From a bacterium (GTDB lineage: Bacteria > Spirochaetota > UBA4802 > UBA5550): DNA of 45,926 bases. The notes beneath the pieces are model-generated. The model saw nothing but the letters and a program-made list of their open reading frames with translations, searched no databases and was not told the DNA's origin. A program made the translations under genes and the position numbers. Positions 25,979 through 34,760 of the stretch are shown one piece after another. The stretch's first letter is position 1. Each line of letters opens with the position of its first letter. The stretch spans positions 1 to 45,926 of the forward strand of contig JAAENB010000662.1 of the NCBI GenBank assembly GCA_024224995.1, in the 5' to 3' direction.

Positions 25979-26632
25979 ATGAGAGTCTCTTTTATAGAGC
26001 AGCACAGGAAAAAAGCGGCTCTTATGAAGCTGGAGGAGAGTCATTTAATAGACTTTGATCTTCTGCTCAGGACCTATGACCTGGAAACCGTATCGGAAAA
26101 GATCGTTGAAGGAACTTATATGATGAATGATTTCATGAGAAAGGATACCATCGACAGGCTTCTTGATTTTGTCTATTTTAAGGTGCAGACCGGTTATGTT
26201 ATTACTCCCAGTATGGCGTATCCCTCCAAAAGGATGATGGATGTGGAGCTTGAGGGAAAGATTATTGAGTTGATAAATGTCCATTTGATCCCGGAGATAG
26301 TACTGCGTCTTTTGAAATTATTTACCAGGAATATTCATAATGCCGATTCCAACCTGTATGTAGCCAATCTTATTTATTCCGAAGAGATAATAACGTCGGT
26401 CTTTGAAACATACAAATTCTTTAAAAGGGATATATTTATATCAGATCCGGACAAAAGGATACGGAACGTAAAGAGAATACAGCAATACCTGCTCCATTCC
26501 GACAATAAACTGTCGTCTCCCCTGGACGCGGCAGCCCGCTTAAAGTATATATTGGAATTTTTTTACATGCAGCTTAATGTGAGCCATATCTATACTCCGG
26601 ATGATCTGAGGCTTTCAAAACCGGAAGAATAA
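25979..26632 (+). CDS. Helical protein of unknown function
   Basis: The 217-residue product is soluble and almost all helical, with no motif I recognise. A strong ribosome site (GCCGGAGGACAT before ATG) and 17-base spacing make it the last gene of the yidD operon. Its stop is part of a hairpin. Confidence 0.7.
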   Translation: MRVSFIEQHRKKAALMKLEESHLIDFDLLLRTYDLETVSEKIVEGTYMMNDFMRKDTIDRLLDFVYFKVQTGYVITPSMAYPSKRMMDVELEGKIIELINVHLIPEIVLRLLKLFTRNIHNADSNLYVANLIYSEEIITSVFETYKFFKRDIFISDPDKRIRNVKRIQQYLLHSDNKLSSPLDAAARLKYILEFFYMQLNVSHIYTPDDLRLSKPEE

Positions 26633-26652
26633 TCCCAATGGAATTGGGATTA
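26630..26652. terminator. Hairpin between convergent genes
   Basis: A perfect 10-bp stem (TAATCCCAAT / ATTGGGATTA) with a 3-base loop covers the stop of one gene and the end of the convergent gene. There is no U-run. It is a plausible two-way transcript end. Confidence 0.5.
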
Positions 26653-27114
26653 CCGGGAGCCGGGAAATTTTTCAACAACGTCGTTGGGACCCAGTTCTAT
26701 CTCTTTTACAAAGATATCTTTATATCGCCGGGAGTCTTTAAAATTAGCAGCGTCATTATACCGGGGCTTACAACTTTTTATGAGCCAGAACATAATATCC
26801 TGAAGATCCTTTACACTGGAATCAATAACCGTATATCGATAATAGATCTCCATCTCATTTTCTATTATATCTCTCATTAAATGAGGGAGCTGGGTTATAT
26901 CGGGGTCCATGATTTTCCTGAGACCAATTCTGCACCCGTCGCGCCAGCAGCCGAAAAAGATAAGTGTTTCGTATTTGTTCCCTATTTTTTGATGCAGGCT
27001 AATAAGTCCGCCCAGTTCCGGAACAATTTTTAGCGCTGTATATTTGTCGTATTCATACAGGGGAGACCATGCTAGATCATAATATACATTGTTTCCTCGT
27101 TCTGTTTTTTTCAT
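26650..27114 (-). CDS. Small protein of unknown function
   Basis: The 154-residue soluble product has an aromatic-rich first half (DLAWSPLYEYDKYTALKIVP, ETLIFFGCWRDGCRIGLR) and a helical middle. I do not recognise it. The motif-like CWRDGCR could bind metal or form a disulfide. It lies 24 bases downstream of the Lon-N-like gene on the same strand, so the two are probably cotranscribed. Confidence 0.65.
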   Translation of the reverse strand: MKKTERGNNVYYDLAWSPLYEYDKYTALKIVPELGGLISLHQKIGNKYETLIFFGCWRDGCRIGLRKIMDPDITQLPHLMRDIIENEMEIYYRYTVIDSSVKDLQDIMFWLIKSCKPRYNDAANFKDSRRYKDIFVKEIELGPNDVVEKFPGSR

Positions 27115-27138
27115 GTTATTTCCCTGCCTCTTTTATGG

Positions 27139-27744
27139 TCAAAGCGCCAGTAACTCTTTGTCCCTTTTTTTCTTCATTTCTTCGATTAATTTGTCAAGAA
27201 TGATGATTAATATACCGCATCTTTTTTGCAAGTCTAATTCGTTAAATATCTTATACCGGTGACGAAAATCGAGTATAAAATAATTGGCTATGAAGTCGCT
27301 TATCTGGTTTAAATCGATAAAGAAATTAAGCAGGTTAATGAGCCGGTCCGATTCATCAACATTGATTAAAAATATGAGTTCCTGAGACTTTTTTCTCAGT
27401 GTTTCACCTAAGTCTTCCGAAACCTGCTTTTGTTCTATTTGCATAAATTCGAAGTTGGCAACCTGGAATTTGTTGATTTTTTTTAGTTTGACCCTGCTCA
27501 AGCCTTTTAATTGGATTTTAACGAATTTTTCCGTTATTTCCAGGTCCGTAATCTCAGCAAGTGTTGCCAGCTTCTTTTTGTGAAAAAAAATGTCGAATAC
27601 TGAACGGATCGGGTAGGTTAACAGCTTATTTCCTTTTTTGATATCATCTGACAGGCTTGATTTTCCTATAATAACCGTCATTGTGCAATAGGGAAAAACA
27701 ACCTTCTTTTTAAGATAGAATATTTTTAGCGTAAATTCTTCCAT
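27139..27744 (-). CDS. Stand-alone Lon N-terminal (substrate-binding) domain protein
   Basis: The 201-residue product matches the LON substrate-binding pattern: an FYLKKKVVFPYCTMTVII strand block near the start, KKLATLAEITDLEI, then VKIQLKGLSRVKL, where Lon reads L.GlsRv.i, followed by a helical part. The AAA+ ATPase and protease domains of Lon are absent. Such short proteins are common and may be adaptors or substrate binders. It is divergent from the PilZ gene and cotranscribed with the small unknown gene after it. Confidence 0.75.
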   Translation of the reverse strand: MEEFTLKIFYLKKKVVFPYCTMTVIIGKSSLSDDIKKGNKLLTYPIRSVFDIFFHKKKLATLAEITDLEITEKFVKIQLKGLSRVKLKKINKFQVANFEFMQIEQKQVSEDLGETLRKKSQELIFLINVDESDRLINLLNFFIDLNQISDFIANYFILDFRHRYKIFNELDLQKRCGILIIILDKLIEEMKKKRDKELLAL

Positions 27745-27909
27745 AGGTTATTATATACCAATATCGGCTATATAGCAAAAAGAATTTTGAATAGATACCC
27801 GAATAAATTACAAATATATCAAAAAAAGATTGAAAAATTTGTCAATCCGTATATACTGTTATCACTCAAAAAGAGAGTGATGAAGCCCTGCGAAAATGTG
27901 GAGAAAAGT

Positions 27910-28221
27910 ATGGAAAACAAAAGAAATTCTGAAAGGCTAACAAAAAATGTAAAATGTGAAGTTCATTCCACTGAGATGACTTTTAGCAGCACAATTGATG
28001 TGAGCGATGGGGGATTATTTATCTCAACTCCGGAGCCCCTGAAAGAGGGAACCGAAATTGACCTTATCCTTCATATTCCCGGAGAAGGGACCACAGAGAT
28101 TAAAGGAACCGTAAAGTGGGCCAGGGAAGATGAAACTGAAGACTTAAAATCCGGTATGGGAATAGAATTTAGCGGTGATGACTCATCAAATGATGATATC
28201 AAGTCAAAATTAATGAAATAA
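27910..28221 (+). CDS. PilZ domain protein, probable c-di-GMP receptor
   Basis: Starting at the ATG at 27910, with GGAG six bases before it, gives 103 residues; upstream starts add an unlikely basic leader. The c-di-GMP signature is complete: RNSER (RxxxR, residues 5-9), then DVSDGG ((D/N)xSxxG). GTVKWAREDE...GMGIEFSG completes the barrel. It should act as a single-domain cytoplasmic c-di-GMP receptor. No cyclase or phosphodiesterase is in the window. Confidence 0.88.
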   Translation: MENKRNSERLTKNVKCEVHSTEMTFSSTIDVSDGGLFISTPEPLKEGTEIDLILHIPGEGTTEIKGTVKWAREDETEDLKSGMGIEFSGDDSSNDDIKSKLMK

Positions 28222-28270
28222 AGCCGTAATTTTGTGCGGAAACAGGGAATCGCCGGTTTTCGTACAAACT

Positions 28271-29614
28271 CTAAACTTTTATTTTTCCGATTTTTGCTAT
28301 AGTGCGGATGAGAAAAAAGCCGAAAGTGGTCAAGTCTTCACCATGTATGGTATATATCCTTCTCATTGAAAAAGCACAGGCGAATTTTTTCATCTCAAGG
28401 CTTTTTATAATACGAAATAATGATCTGAAATTTTCTTCTATATAAATAACAAATAATTGGGTTGTGAAAATTTCAATTATATCCTTTGTTTGCCCGGTAA
28501 AGAATTTATTAAAAGATATTCTTCTGTCGGTATAGAGAAATTTTTCCGCAAAGGTTTTCACCCCGTAATCCTGCTGGAGAAGATAGTCCACAATGTCCAT
28601 TATTACGGATTTGTATTCCGGGTTTTCAAGTGTATTGGGCAGGTTCTGAAAGGTTGAAAATAATGGATAGGCCTGTTCCTGCATGGTTTTTTCATCAATA
28701 CCGCTAAACCGGTCTTTTTTAGCGGGATCAAAGATATTACCAAGTATGGTGTCAATTTTTGAACCATACTGCCGTCCAAAAGGTGTCATTAATAATTTGT
28801 CGGTATACTGTTTTGACGCTGAATCCTGGACCCTGGCTGTCCCGCCGGTGTCGTGCTCCTCTCCGCTGCTATAATCATCTTTTTTACCGGTCTTGTTCAT
28901 CTTAAGACCTAATAATTGTTGTCCAATCTGTTCAACTCTGTCTTTAATAAGAGCCAGGGATGATCGTTCTTCTTTTGTAATAAGAAGAGTATTTCTTTTC
29001 GCGGCATCATCTTCATTAAAAAAGAATTTCATGTATGTTCTGTCGTTCCACCAGTCTGTCCGGTTCATGAGAGTGACATAGCTGTCATGAAGGGACGCGG
29101 CAATAAGGCCGTGATACGCCTTGGTTGAGACAGTGACATTGCTGCTGCTTAGATCATTATAGGTTCTTACGTGTCCCCGGAGTTCATTAATGGGCATGGC
29201 TGTTGTAGTATTGCTTTTGATCATATTAACATTATATTGCTGGGTCTGGTGGTTCAGCCTGTTTTCAATAATGTTTCTGAGACTAACGTACGATGAAATA
29301 GTGCTGGGATTTATGGGATCGGAAATAATATTTGAGATATATTCTTCTTCAACATCCCTTGCGCCCTTGGCCGCGATATTAAATACCTTTGCTAACCCCT
29401 GAACCCGTAATAACAGGTCTACAACCAGGTTGGTCTGTTCGCTGTCGAGGCTGTAGTCGTAGTTAACGATTCCGGAAAGTTTACCATCGGTGAGAACTTC
29501 GGCATAATCTGTCAGTTTGTTTACAATCTTGCCAAAAGAATTGTGGTCCACAAACTCGAATAACTTATCAATTAATTCATTTATTGCGCTGTCGAAAATA
29601 CTCTCGTCGGCCAT
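28271..29614 (-). CDS. Protein of unknown function, 447 residues
   Basis: It is a mostly helical soluble protein with a Gly/Ser/Asp-rich linker near residues 245-265 and a hydrophobic C-terminal end (IRTIAKIGKIKV). The ATG at 29614 is chosen because AGGATGAGG precedes it; a longer start at 29638 lacks this. No recognised motif. It is divergent from the tautomerase operon. Confidence 0.7.
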   Translation of the reverse strand: MADESIFDSAINELIDKLFEFVDHNSFGKIVNKLTDYAEVLTDGKLSGIVNYDYSLDSEQTNLVVDLLLRVQGLAKVFNIAAKGARDVEEEYISNIISDPINPSTISSYVSLRNIIENRLNHQTQQYNVNMIKSNTTTAMPINELRGHVRTYNDLSSSNVTVSTKAYHGLIAASLHDSYVTLMNRTDWWNDRTYMKFFFNEDDAAKRNTLLITKEERSSLALIKDRVEQIGQQLLGLKMNKTGKKDDYSSGEEHDTGGTARVQDSASKQYTDKLLMTPFGRQYGSKIDTILGNIFDPAKKDRFSGIDEKTMQEQAYPLFSTFQNLPNTLENPEYKSVIMDIVDYLLQQDYGVKTFAEKFLYTDRRISFNKFFTGQTKDIIEIFTTQLFVIYIEENFRSLFRIIKSLEMKKFACAFSMRRIYTIHGEDLTTFGFFLIRTIAKIGKIKV

Positions 29615-29706
29615 TTCCTCATCCTCTCCCCAGACCAAATAAGCCCAAATGTATATTTAGTAAACACTAAAATTGATAGTTTGTAAATAAAAAAATGGTA
29701 ATTGTA

Positions 29707-29735
29707 TTGACTTTTCATTTTTTTTTCGATACTTT
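29707..29735 (+). promoter_or_regulatory. Promoter of the tautomerase/ABC operon
   Basis: TTGACT (29707-29712) and TACTTT (29730-29735) are 17 bases apart. The gene's AGGAGG ribosome site follows 13 bases later. Confidence 0.55.
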
Positions 29736-29758
29736 GCAATATATTCAGGAGGATTTAG

Positions 29759-29941
29759 ATGCCATATATCAATGTTAAAGTTGCCGGAGATCTTACAGTT
29801 GAACAGAAAAAAGAAATTGCTCAAAAATTTTCTCATATAATGCATGAAGTTGCCGGAAAAAAGGTCAGCTCAACCTATACTGTTTTTGAAGAGATAGACA
29901 GGGAGAACTGGGCTGTAGGCGATAGATTACTCTCGGAGTAA
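29759..29941 (+). CDS. 4-oxalocrotonate tautomerase family protein
   Basis: The 60-residue product has the exact size of 4-OT subunits. MPYINVKVAGDLTVEQKKE leaves Pro1 as the N-terminal catalytic base after Met removal, and the beta-alpha-beta pattern follows. The family catalyses keto-enol tautomerisation. The canonical Arg11/Arg39 pair is not evident, so the substrate may differ from 4-OT. AGGAGG lies before the ATG. It is first in a run of closely spaced genes. Confidence 0.88.
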   Translation: MPYINVKVAGDLTVEQKKEIAQKFSHIMHEVAGKKVSSTYTVFEEIDRENWAVGDRLLSE

Positions 29942-29952
29942 GGGGGGAGTAG

Positions 29953-30381
29953 ATGGCGGAATATTCGTATGAGGAGATAATAGAGAATAATTATCCCGTA
30001 TGTGAGCGCTGCGATGAGATCCTGAAACAGGGGAATGGAACAATTCCAATAGAGGGACTTGAAATTGTTGACGGGATTCGTCCTAAGATGTGGCGGCATA
30101 GTGCCAGGGATGTATACCATGCCTGGGTCAGGATTGAGGGCAGGCATATATTTTTATGCGCTACCAAAGAGTTTGATGAAACTATTCTAAAACGAATCCA
30201 GCCGCTGCACCTGGACAACGCGGAAGAGGCGTATACCTGGAATGTTTCTATTAATGGAAACATTTTTTTAATTGTTGAACACGGAAAAGAACAATATGAG
30301 ATATTAAATGAAGACGGCACCATTGTCATGGATGAGGTCGTTGAAGCAAAGGTTTTTAACCATATGATTGCTGCAAGGTAA
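29953..30381 (+). CDS. Small protein of unknown function
   Basis: The 142-residue soluble product has an early CERC pair (YPVCERCDEIL) that may bind metal or be redox active, then alternating strands and helices. It starts 12 bases after the tautomerase gene, with GGGGGGAG before the ATG, so it belongs to the same operon. Family unknown. Confidence 0.7.
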   Translation: MAEYSYEEIIENNYPVCERCDEILKQGNGTIPIEGLEIVDGIRPKMWRHSARDVYHAWVRIEGRHIFLCATKEFDETILKRIQPLHLDNAEEAYTWNVSINGNIFLIVEHGKEQYEILNEDGTIVMDEVVEAKVFNHMIAAR

Positions 30382-30392
30382 AGGAGTATCGT

Positions 30393-30422
30393 ATGAATAG
30401 ATGCAGGAGATACAGACATTAA
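30393..30422 (+). CDS. Possible 9-codon leader peptide before the ABC transporter
   Basis: AAAGGAG, seven bases before ATG, introduces the frame MNRCRRYRH, whose TAA directly abuts the ABC ATPase ATG with no gap. All four Arg codons are AGA or AGG. It could couple or attenuate translation. The same AGGAGA could instead be the ribosome site of the ABC gene at a long 12-base spacing, so expression of the peptide is uncertain. Confidence 0.4.
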   Translation: MNRCRRYRH

Positions 30423-31094
30423 ATGCTGCTACAGCTTGAAAATATTAAGAAAAGTTACAAAGTTGCCGGTAAAAGAAGGACATTCCTTGATGATATTGAC
30501 CTGGGCATAGATACTGGTGAGATTGTCTCAATCACGGGTAAATCCGGATGCGGTAAAACCACCCTGTTAAATGTTATTGCCGGGATCGCGACTCCCGATT
30601 CAGGGAGAATTTATTCCCATGGGAAAAAGCTCAGGTATGGCCTTGACCTTGTTTCAGCACGGCGCAGGAACCGGGATATGGGTTTCATTTTTCAAACCTT
30701 TAAACTGATTCCCAATGCCTCTGTTATGGCAAATGTTCTTTTGCCCGCGCGTATCAGGGGGAAAGTTAACCGTGAGATCAAAATGTATGCGGAGGAAGTC
30801 CTGGGCAAACTCCAGATGTATAAATTCAGGAATAACAAGGCCGGGATTCTTTCGGGAGGGCAAAAGCAGCGGGTTTCCATTGCCAGAGCCCTGGTAAACA
30901 GCCCGTCTATTATTCTGGCAGATGAGCCTACCGCGAACCTCGACAAAAAAACATCAATTGAAATATTCACTGTTCTGGAAGAACTTAAGCGTGAAGGTAA
31001 AGCGATACTCATCGTTACACATAAGGATTATATGCATGAAAGATCGGATGTTGTGTATACTATGGTTGACGGCAAATTAAAGGTAATGGAATGA
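30423..31094 (+). CDS. ABC transporter ATP-binding protein, LolD/MacB type
   Basis: The 223-residue product has Walker A GKSGCGKTT (39-47), a Q-loop in FIFQTFKLIPNASV, signature LSGGQKQR, Walker B IILADEPTANLD and the H-loop VTHKD. Size and the DEPTANLD form place it with LolD/MacB/FtsE-like ATPases that drive mechanotransmission rather than direct transport. Its stop overlaps the start of the permease gene (ATGA). Confidence 0.93.
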   Translation: MLLQLENIKKSYKVAGKRRTFLDDIDLGIDTGEIVSITGKSGCGKTTLLNVIAGIATPDSGRIYSHGKKLRYGLDLVSARRRNRDMGFIFQTFKLIPNASVMANVLLPARIRGKVNREIKMYAEEVLGKLQMYKFRNNKAGILSGGQKQRVSIARALVNSPSIILADEPTANLDKKTSIEIFTVLEELKREGKAILIVTHKDYMHERSDVVYTMVDGKLKVME

Positions 31095-32380
31095 TTCAGA
31101 AGATATACCTTACTTTAAAGGAGTGCTTTAGCAACCTGTTTATCAGCCTTATTGTTTTTTTTGCCATCCTGGTTTCGGTAATTTCCGTTGGTTTTTTTGA
31201 AATAATCGGCAGTAATTTTAATGATTATATTAAGCACCGCTTTGCTGCTTCTATCCCTCCGGACACTATAAAAGTTTCGTTAAAGCAGGGGAAAGCGGTC
31301 CTGTTTTTCCAGGTTGATGATCCGAAAAAGAAGTATCTTAATGACAGGAAGATACGGAGGATTCGAAGAGCCGGGGGTATTAAAAAGATATATCCTGTTA
31401 GCCTGGCGAATTTTCCTGTTCAGGCCAGGAGGTTTTCCATCAGTATCCTGGGGCAGAAGCTTGATTCCATGAATCATTATGTTATTGATGCTCCCTGTCT
31501 TGGTGTTCCCTATGGACTGGTTTATAAAGATATTAAATCAAAATATTACCGGAATATATGGAAAAAACCCGATTTTGAGAACAGGGTTCCGGTTTTGATC
31601 CCTAAAAAACTGATTGAGGCTTATAATGACGGCTTTGCCGGTGCCAATAATCTTCCGAAAATTGCCGAGAACACGATATTTAATCTTAAATTTAAGATAC
31701 GCTTTGGCTATTCAAGCATTCAAAGAAATATGGACTTTATTGAAGTTGATGCCGTTCCCGTGGGATTTACGGATAAAGCTGATGCTATGGCGCTGATATT
31801 GCCGTCGAAAGTTGTTGCTTATTATAATAAAAAATTCGGCAAAAGTTCAGCTCGAAAAAAGTATTTATACGCTTTTATACAGGTGAAAAGTCATAACTGG
31901 CTTCTTAAAGTGGCTTCACGGATAAAAAAGATGGGTTTGGTTGTTGAAACTGAAGAGACCATATCAAGGGAGATTATTTATTTACAAAAATACGTGAATC
32001 TTGTTATTATTTTTTTGATGTATCTTATTATTCTTCTTTCGGTTATTGCTATTTCTTTTTCCACAATAATTGCGACGTTAAACAGGGTTGAATATTACCG
32101 TATTTTGCGTATACTTGGCGCCTCAAAAGTGTTTATTACCATTACTATTTTAATAAAGTATATAATACTTGGTTTCATAGGTTCATTGCTGGGGCTCTGG
32201 CTTATTGATTGGCTCTTTGGCCTGGCAGTGAATTTTATCAATATTCCGTTACTTAATATCAAGTTAAAGATTCCGGAAGACTTTAAGTTTAATATCATTT
32301 TTTACGGGTCTATTATCCCGGTATTGTCCACTATCCCGGCTCTTTTAAGGCTCTATTTAAAAGGACTCAACCGGGACTAA
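31091..32380 (+). CDS. FtsX/MacB-type ABC transporter permease
   Basis: The 429-residue product has one N-terminal membrane segment (about 12-38), a ~250-residue extracytoplasmic domain, then three membrane segments (about 300-325, 345-372, 395-425) with the FtsX-like core VIAISFSTIIATLNRVEYYR, ILRILGASK. This is the four-helix MacB/LolC topology. With the ATPase it should form a homodimeric exporter or lipoprotein-handling machine. The TolC-type gene at 34757 is a possible partner, though on the other strand. Confidence 0.88.
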   Translation: MIQKIYLTLKECFSNLFISLIVFFAILVSVISVGFFEIIGSNFNDYIKHRFAASIPPDTIKVSLKQGKAVLFFQVDDPKKKYLNDRKIRRIRRAGGIKKIYPVSLANFPVQARRFSISILGQKLDSMNHYVIDAPCLGVPYGLVYKDIKSKYYRNIWKKPDFENRVPVLIPKKLIEAYNDGFAGANNLPKIAENTIFNLKFKIRFGYSSIQRNMDFIEVDAVPVGFTDKADAMALILPSKVVAYYNKKFGKSSARKKYLYAFIQVKSHNWLLKVASRIKKMGLVVETEETISREIIYLQKYVNLVIIFLMYLIILLSVIAISFSTIIATLNRVEYYRILRILGASKVFITITILIKYIILGFIGSLLGLWLIDWLFGLAVNFINIPLLNIKLKIPEDFKFNIIFYGSIIPVLSTIPALLRLYLKGLNRD

Positions 32381-32401
32381 ACAAAACGGAGCTCTAGACG
32401 G

Positions 32402-32827
32402 ATGCATAATTTTAAAGTAGATCACGATCTTTTTTTATCCCTGAGTTATGATCTTCTCAAGGATATTCAAAAAAGAGAGAAAAAGTATAATGGTGTACTC
32501 TGCCCCTTGCGCGGAGGGTTTCTCCTGTCCTATTTTATGAGCAAACACCTGGATATTCCCATGTTTTATATGGAAATATCCTCGTATAAGGGCCGGGTAC
32601 AGAGTGAGTTCCTGGTTAAGCTGAAACCGGAGCTGGATAAAGGCGATTTTTTACTGTGTGATGATATTTACGACAGCGGAAACACGGTCAATAAAATCCA
32701 TTCCCTCTACCCCCATGTCCATTTCGATACAGTTTGCCTTGTTTCCAAGATCAAGGATGCCGATATTTTTTATGCCCGGTTAGTAGATAAAGAGCAATGG
32801 GTCGATTTTTTTTGGGAAACAATGTAG
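32402..32827 (+). CDS. Phosphoribosyltransferase-family protein
   Basis: The 141-residue product carries the PRPP-binding loop LLCDDIYDSGNT (84-95) and an upstream PPi-loop-like VLCPLRGGF. This is the type I PRTase fold; the size and loop resemble xanthine/hypoxanthine enzymes (Gpt-like). The purine-binding C-terminus (KEQWVDFFWE) is compatible with Gpt. The exact substrate cannot be set. It follows the permease by 21 bases. Confidence 0.85.
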   Translation: MHNFKVDHDLFLSLSYDLLKDIQKREKKYNGVLCPLRGGFLLSYFMSKHLDIPMFYMEISSYKGRVQSEFLVKLKPELDKGDFLLCDDIYDSGNTVNKIHSLYPHVHFDTVCLVSKIKDADIFYARLVDKEQWVDFFWETM

Positions 32828-32925
32828 TTCATACATTTTAACATAAATCGATTGACGAAACTCCGGTATTTTTTTTATTGTTACTGCTAAAAAATAAACA
32901 TCGTTTGTCTCATCAGGAATATTTT

Positions 32926-33687
32926 ATGCATCGTATAATTTCATCTTTATGGTTCATAATAGTGAGCCTCTCATCATTTGTTATGTATATTATCGCGGTT
33001 TTTATCAAACTGTTTACGTTTTTGTTCGATAAAAGGCTTAGGGCTCTACATATGTTTACCAGTTTTTGGGCATCCATCTATACCTGGATGATGCCCAGCT
33101 GGCGTATTAAGATTTTCGATAAACATAAGATCCGGAAAAAAACAACCTATATGGTTGTTTCAAATCATCAATCATTGCTCGATATCCTGGTCTGTTTCAG
33201 GATATTTTTCCATTATAAGTTTGTCTCAAAGCTTGAGATATTCAAGATCCCTTTTATTGGGTGGAATATGTCATTAAACCGGTATATTAAACTGGTTCGG
33301 GGTGACAAAGAAAGCATTGACCAGATGATGGAAGACAGTGAAAAAGCGCTGGCTTCGGGAAGTTCGGTCTTTTTCTACCCCGAAGGAACCCGTTCCACTA
33401 ACGGGCAGATCAGGGATTTTAAACCGGGCGCTTTTCTCCTGGCAAAAAAAATGAAGATCCCCATCTTACCCATTGTAATTAGCGGCTCCAATGAAGCATT
33501 ACCTAAATACAGCTTTGATTATCATGGTATTCACAAAATATGGTTACGGGTCCTTGATGAGGTCCCATACGAAGATTTTGCCGATCTTTCCGTTGAAGAA
33601 TTTTCGGATATGGTCCGGCAAAAAATGATCACCGCGCTGGATAAATTAAATATAGAACGATCCGGTAAACAGGGAGGAGAAGAATAA
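32926..33687 (+). CDS. 1-acyl-glycerol-3-phosphate acyltransferase (PlsC family)
   Basis: Membrane segments near the start are followed by NHQSLLD (the catalytic HX4D motif), FYPEGTRS (block III) and IPILPIVISGS (block IV). The family transfers acyl chains to lysophospholipids. The ATG at 32926 is chosen, with an AGGA ribosome site; the longer frame would begin with TTG. Its stop overlaps the next ATG by one base. Confidence 0.92.
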   Translation: MHRIISSLWFIIVSLSSFVMYIIAVFIKLFTFLFDKRLRALHMFTSFWASIYTWMMPSWRIKIFDKHKIRKKTTYMVVSNHQSLLDILVCFRIFFHYKFVSKLEIFKIPFIGWNMSLNRYIKLVRGDKESIDQMMEDSEKALASGSSVFFYPEGTRSTNGQIRDFKPGAFLLAKKMKIPILPIVISGSNEALPKYSFDYHGIHKIWLRVLDEVPYEDFADLSVEEFSDMVRQKMITALDKLNIERSGKQGGEE

Positions 33688-34760
33688 TGACTCAGTCAAA
33701 AGAAAAGGTTTATTTTATACCCGTGTCGGAAAACACCGATGAACAGACCATTGCGGGCTCATTAAAAGAGCTTGTTCTCTCACAAGGAATATTTGACTAC
33801 ATTGACCGGAATGATTTTACCGCGATTAAAACTCATTTTGGCGAAAACAAAGACCTGGGTTTTGTGAAGCCCTCTGTTTTTAAGAGCCTGGGGGAGATTA
33901 TCAAAGAAAAAGAAGCTCGTCCTTTTTTCACTGAGACTGCCACCCTGTATAAAGGAAAAAGAAGCGACGCCGTTAATCATATTACTCTGGCCCATGATCA
34001 TGGTTTTGGTTTTGATCAGACCGGGCTTCCTATTATTATGGCAGACGGCCTTCTGGGTGATGAAGAAGTGGAAGTGGATATTCCGGGCAAGATCTATTCC
34101 AGGGTCAAGATTGCCTCTCTTATTGTGAAGTGTCAGAGCATGGTTATGGTTTCCCACTTTACCGGGCATATGATTGCCGGGTTTGGCGCCGCTCTGAAAA
34201 ATATGGGCATGGGCTGCGCCAGCAGAAGAGGCAAAATGGAACAGCATTCCACCATGAAACCAAAGATCAAGGCCAGGCCCTGTACCAGGTGCGGTACCTG
34301 CATTGAATGGTGTCCGGAAAATGCCATTACCATGGAAGAGAAAAGCGCTGTTATTAATAAAGAGATATGCATCGGCTGTGGTGAATGCCTGGCTGTTTGC
34401 CGCTTTGACGCGGTGGCATATAACTGGGGTGCCACTCACGAAGATATTCAAAAAAAGATTGTTGAACATGCCTGGGGTGTTGCGAAAGCCAATGAAGGCA
34501 AGATCGCTTATATTAATTTTCTTACCGGCATATCGAAAGATTGCGACTGTATGGATAAATCAGCCTCTATTGCTCCCGACATTGGGATCCTTGTTTCGAG
34601 AGATCCTGTTGCTATTGATGCCGCTTCCCTGGATCTGGTTGAAGAAAAATCCGGAAAAAATCTTTCCGATGCGGCCTATGATATTCCGTATAAGTTCCAG
34701 ATCGATTACGCCCGGGAGCTTGGTTTTGGTAATCCCGATTATGAACTGGTAGAGGTTTAA
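33687..34760 (+). CDS. DUF362 protein with two [4Fe-4S] ferredoxin clusters
   Basis: The 357-residue product has an N-terminal and central DUF362 region (FTAIKTHFGE, VSHFTGHMIAGFGAALKNMGMG) and two complete ferredoxin motifs: CTRCGTCIEWCP near 193 and CIGCGECLAVC near 222. The C-terminus (SRDPVAIDAASLDLV) is typical. The family is a presumed electron-transfer or iron-sulfur redox protein in anaerobes; its reaction is unknown. It is translationally coupled to plsC and converges on the TolC gene with a four-base overlap. Confidence 0.92.
   Translation: MTQSKEKVYFIPVSENTDEQTIAGSLKELVLSQGIFDYIDRNDFTAIKTHFGENKDLGFVKPSVFKSLGEIIKEKEARPFFTETATLYKGKRSDAVNHITLAHDHGFGFDQTGLPIIMADGLLGDEEVEVDIPGKIYSRVKIASLIVKCQSMVMVSHFTGHMIAGFGAALKNMGMGCASRRGKMEQHSTMKPKIKARPCTRCGTCIEWCPENAITMEEKSAVINKEICIGCGECLAVCRFDAVAYNWGATHEDIQKKIVEHAWGVAKANEGKIAYINFLTGISKDCDCMDKSASIAPDIGILVSRDPVAIDAASLDLVEEKSGKNLSDAAYDIPYKFQIDYARELGFGNPDYELVEV

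Noticed and set aside
33780..34469. Open frame of 229 codons opposite the DUF362 gene
   Set aside because: It is a shadow of a gene with complete ferredoxin motifs; the product has no coherent features.
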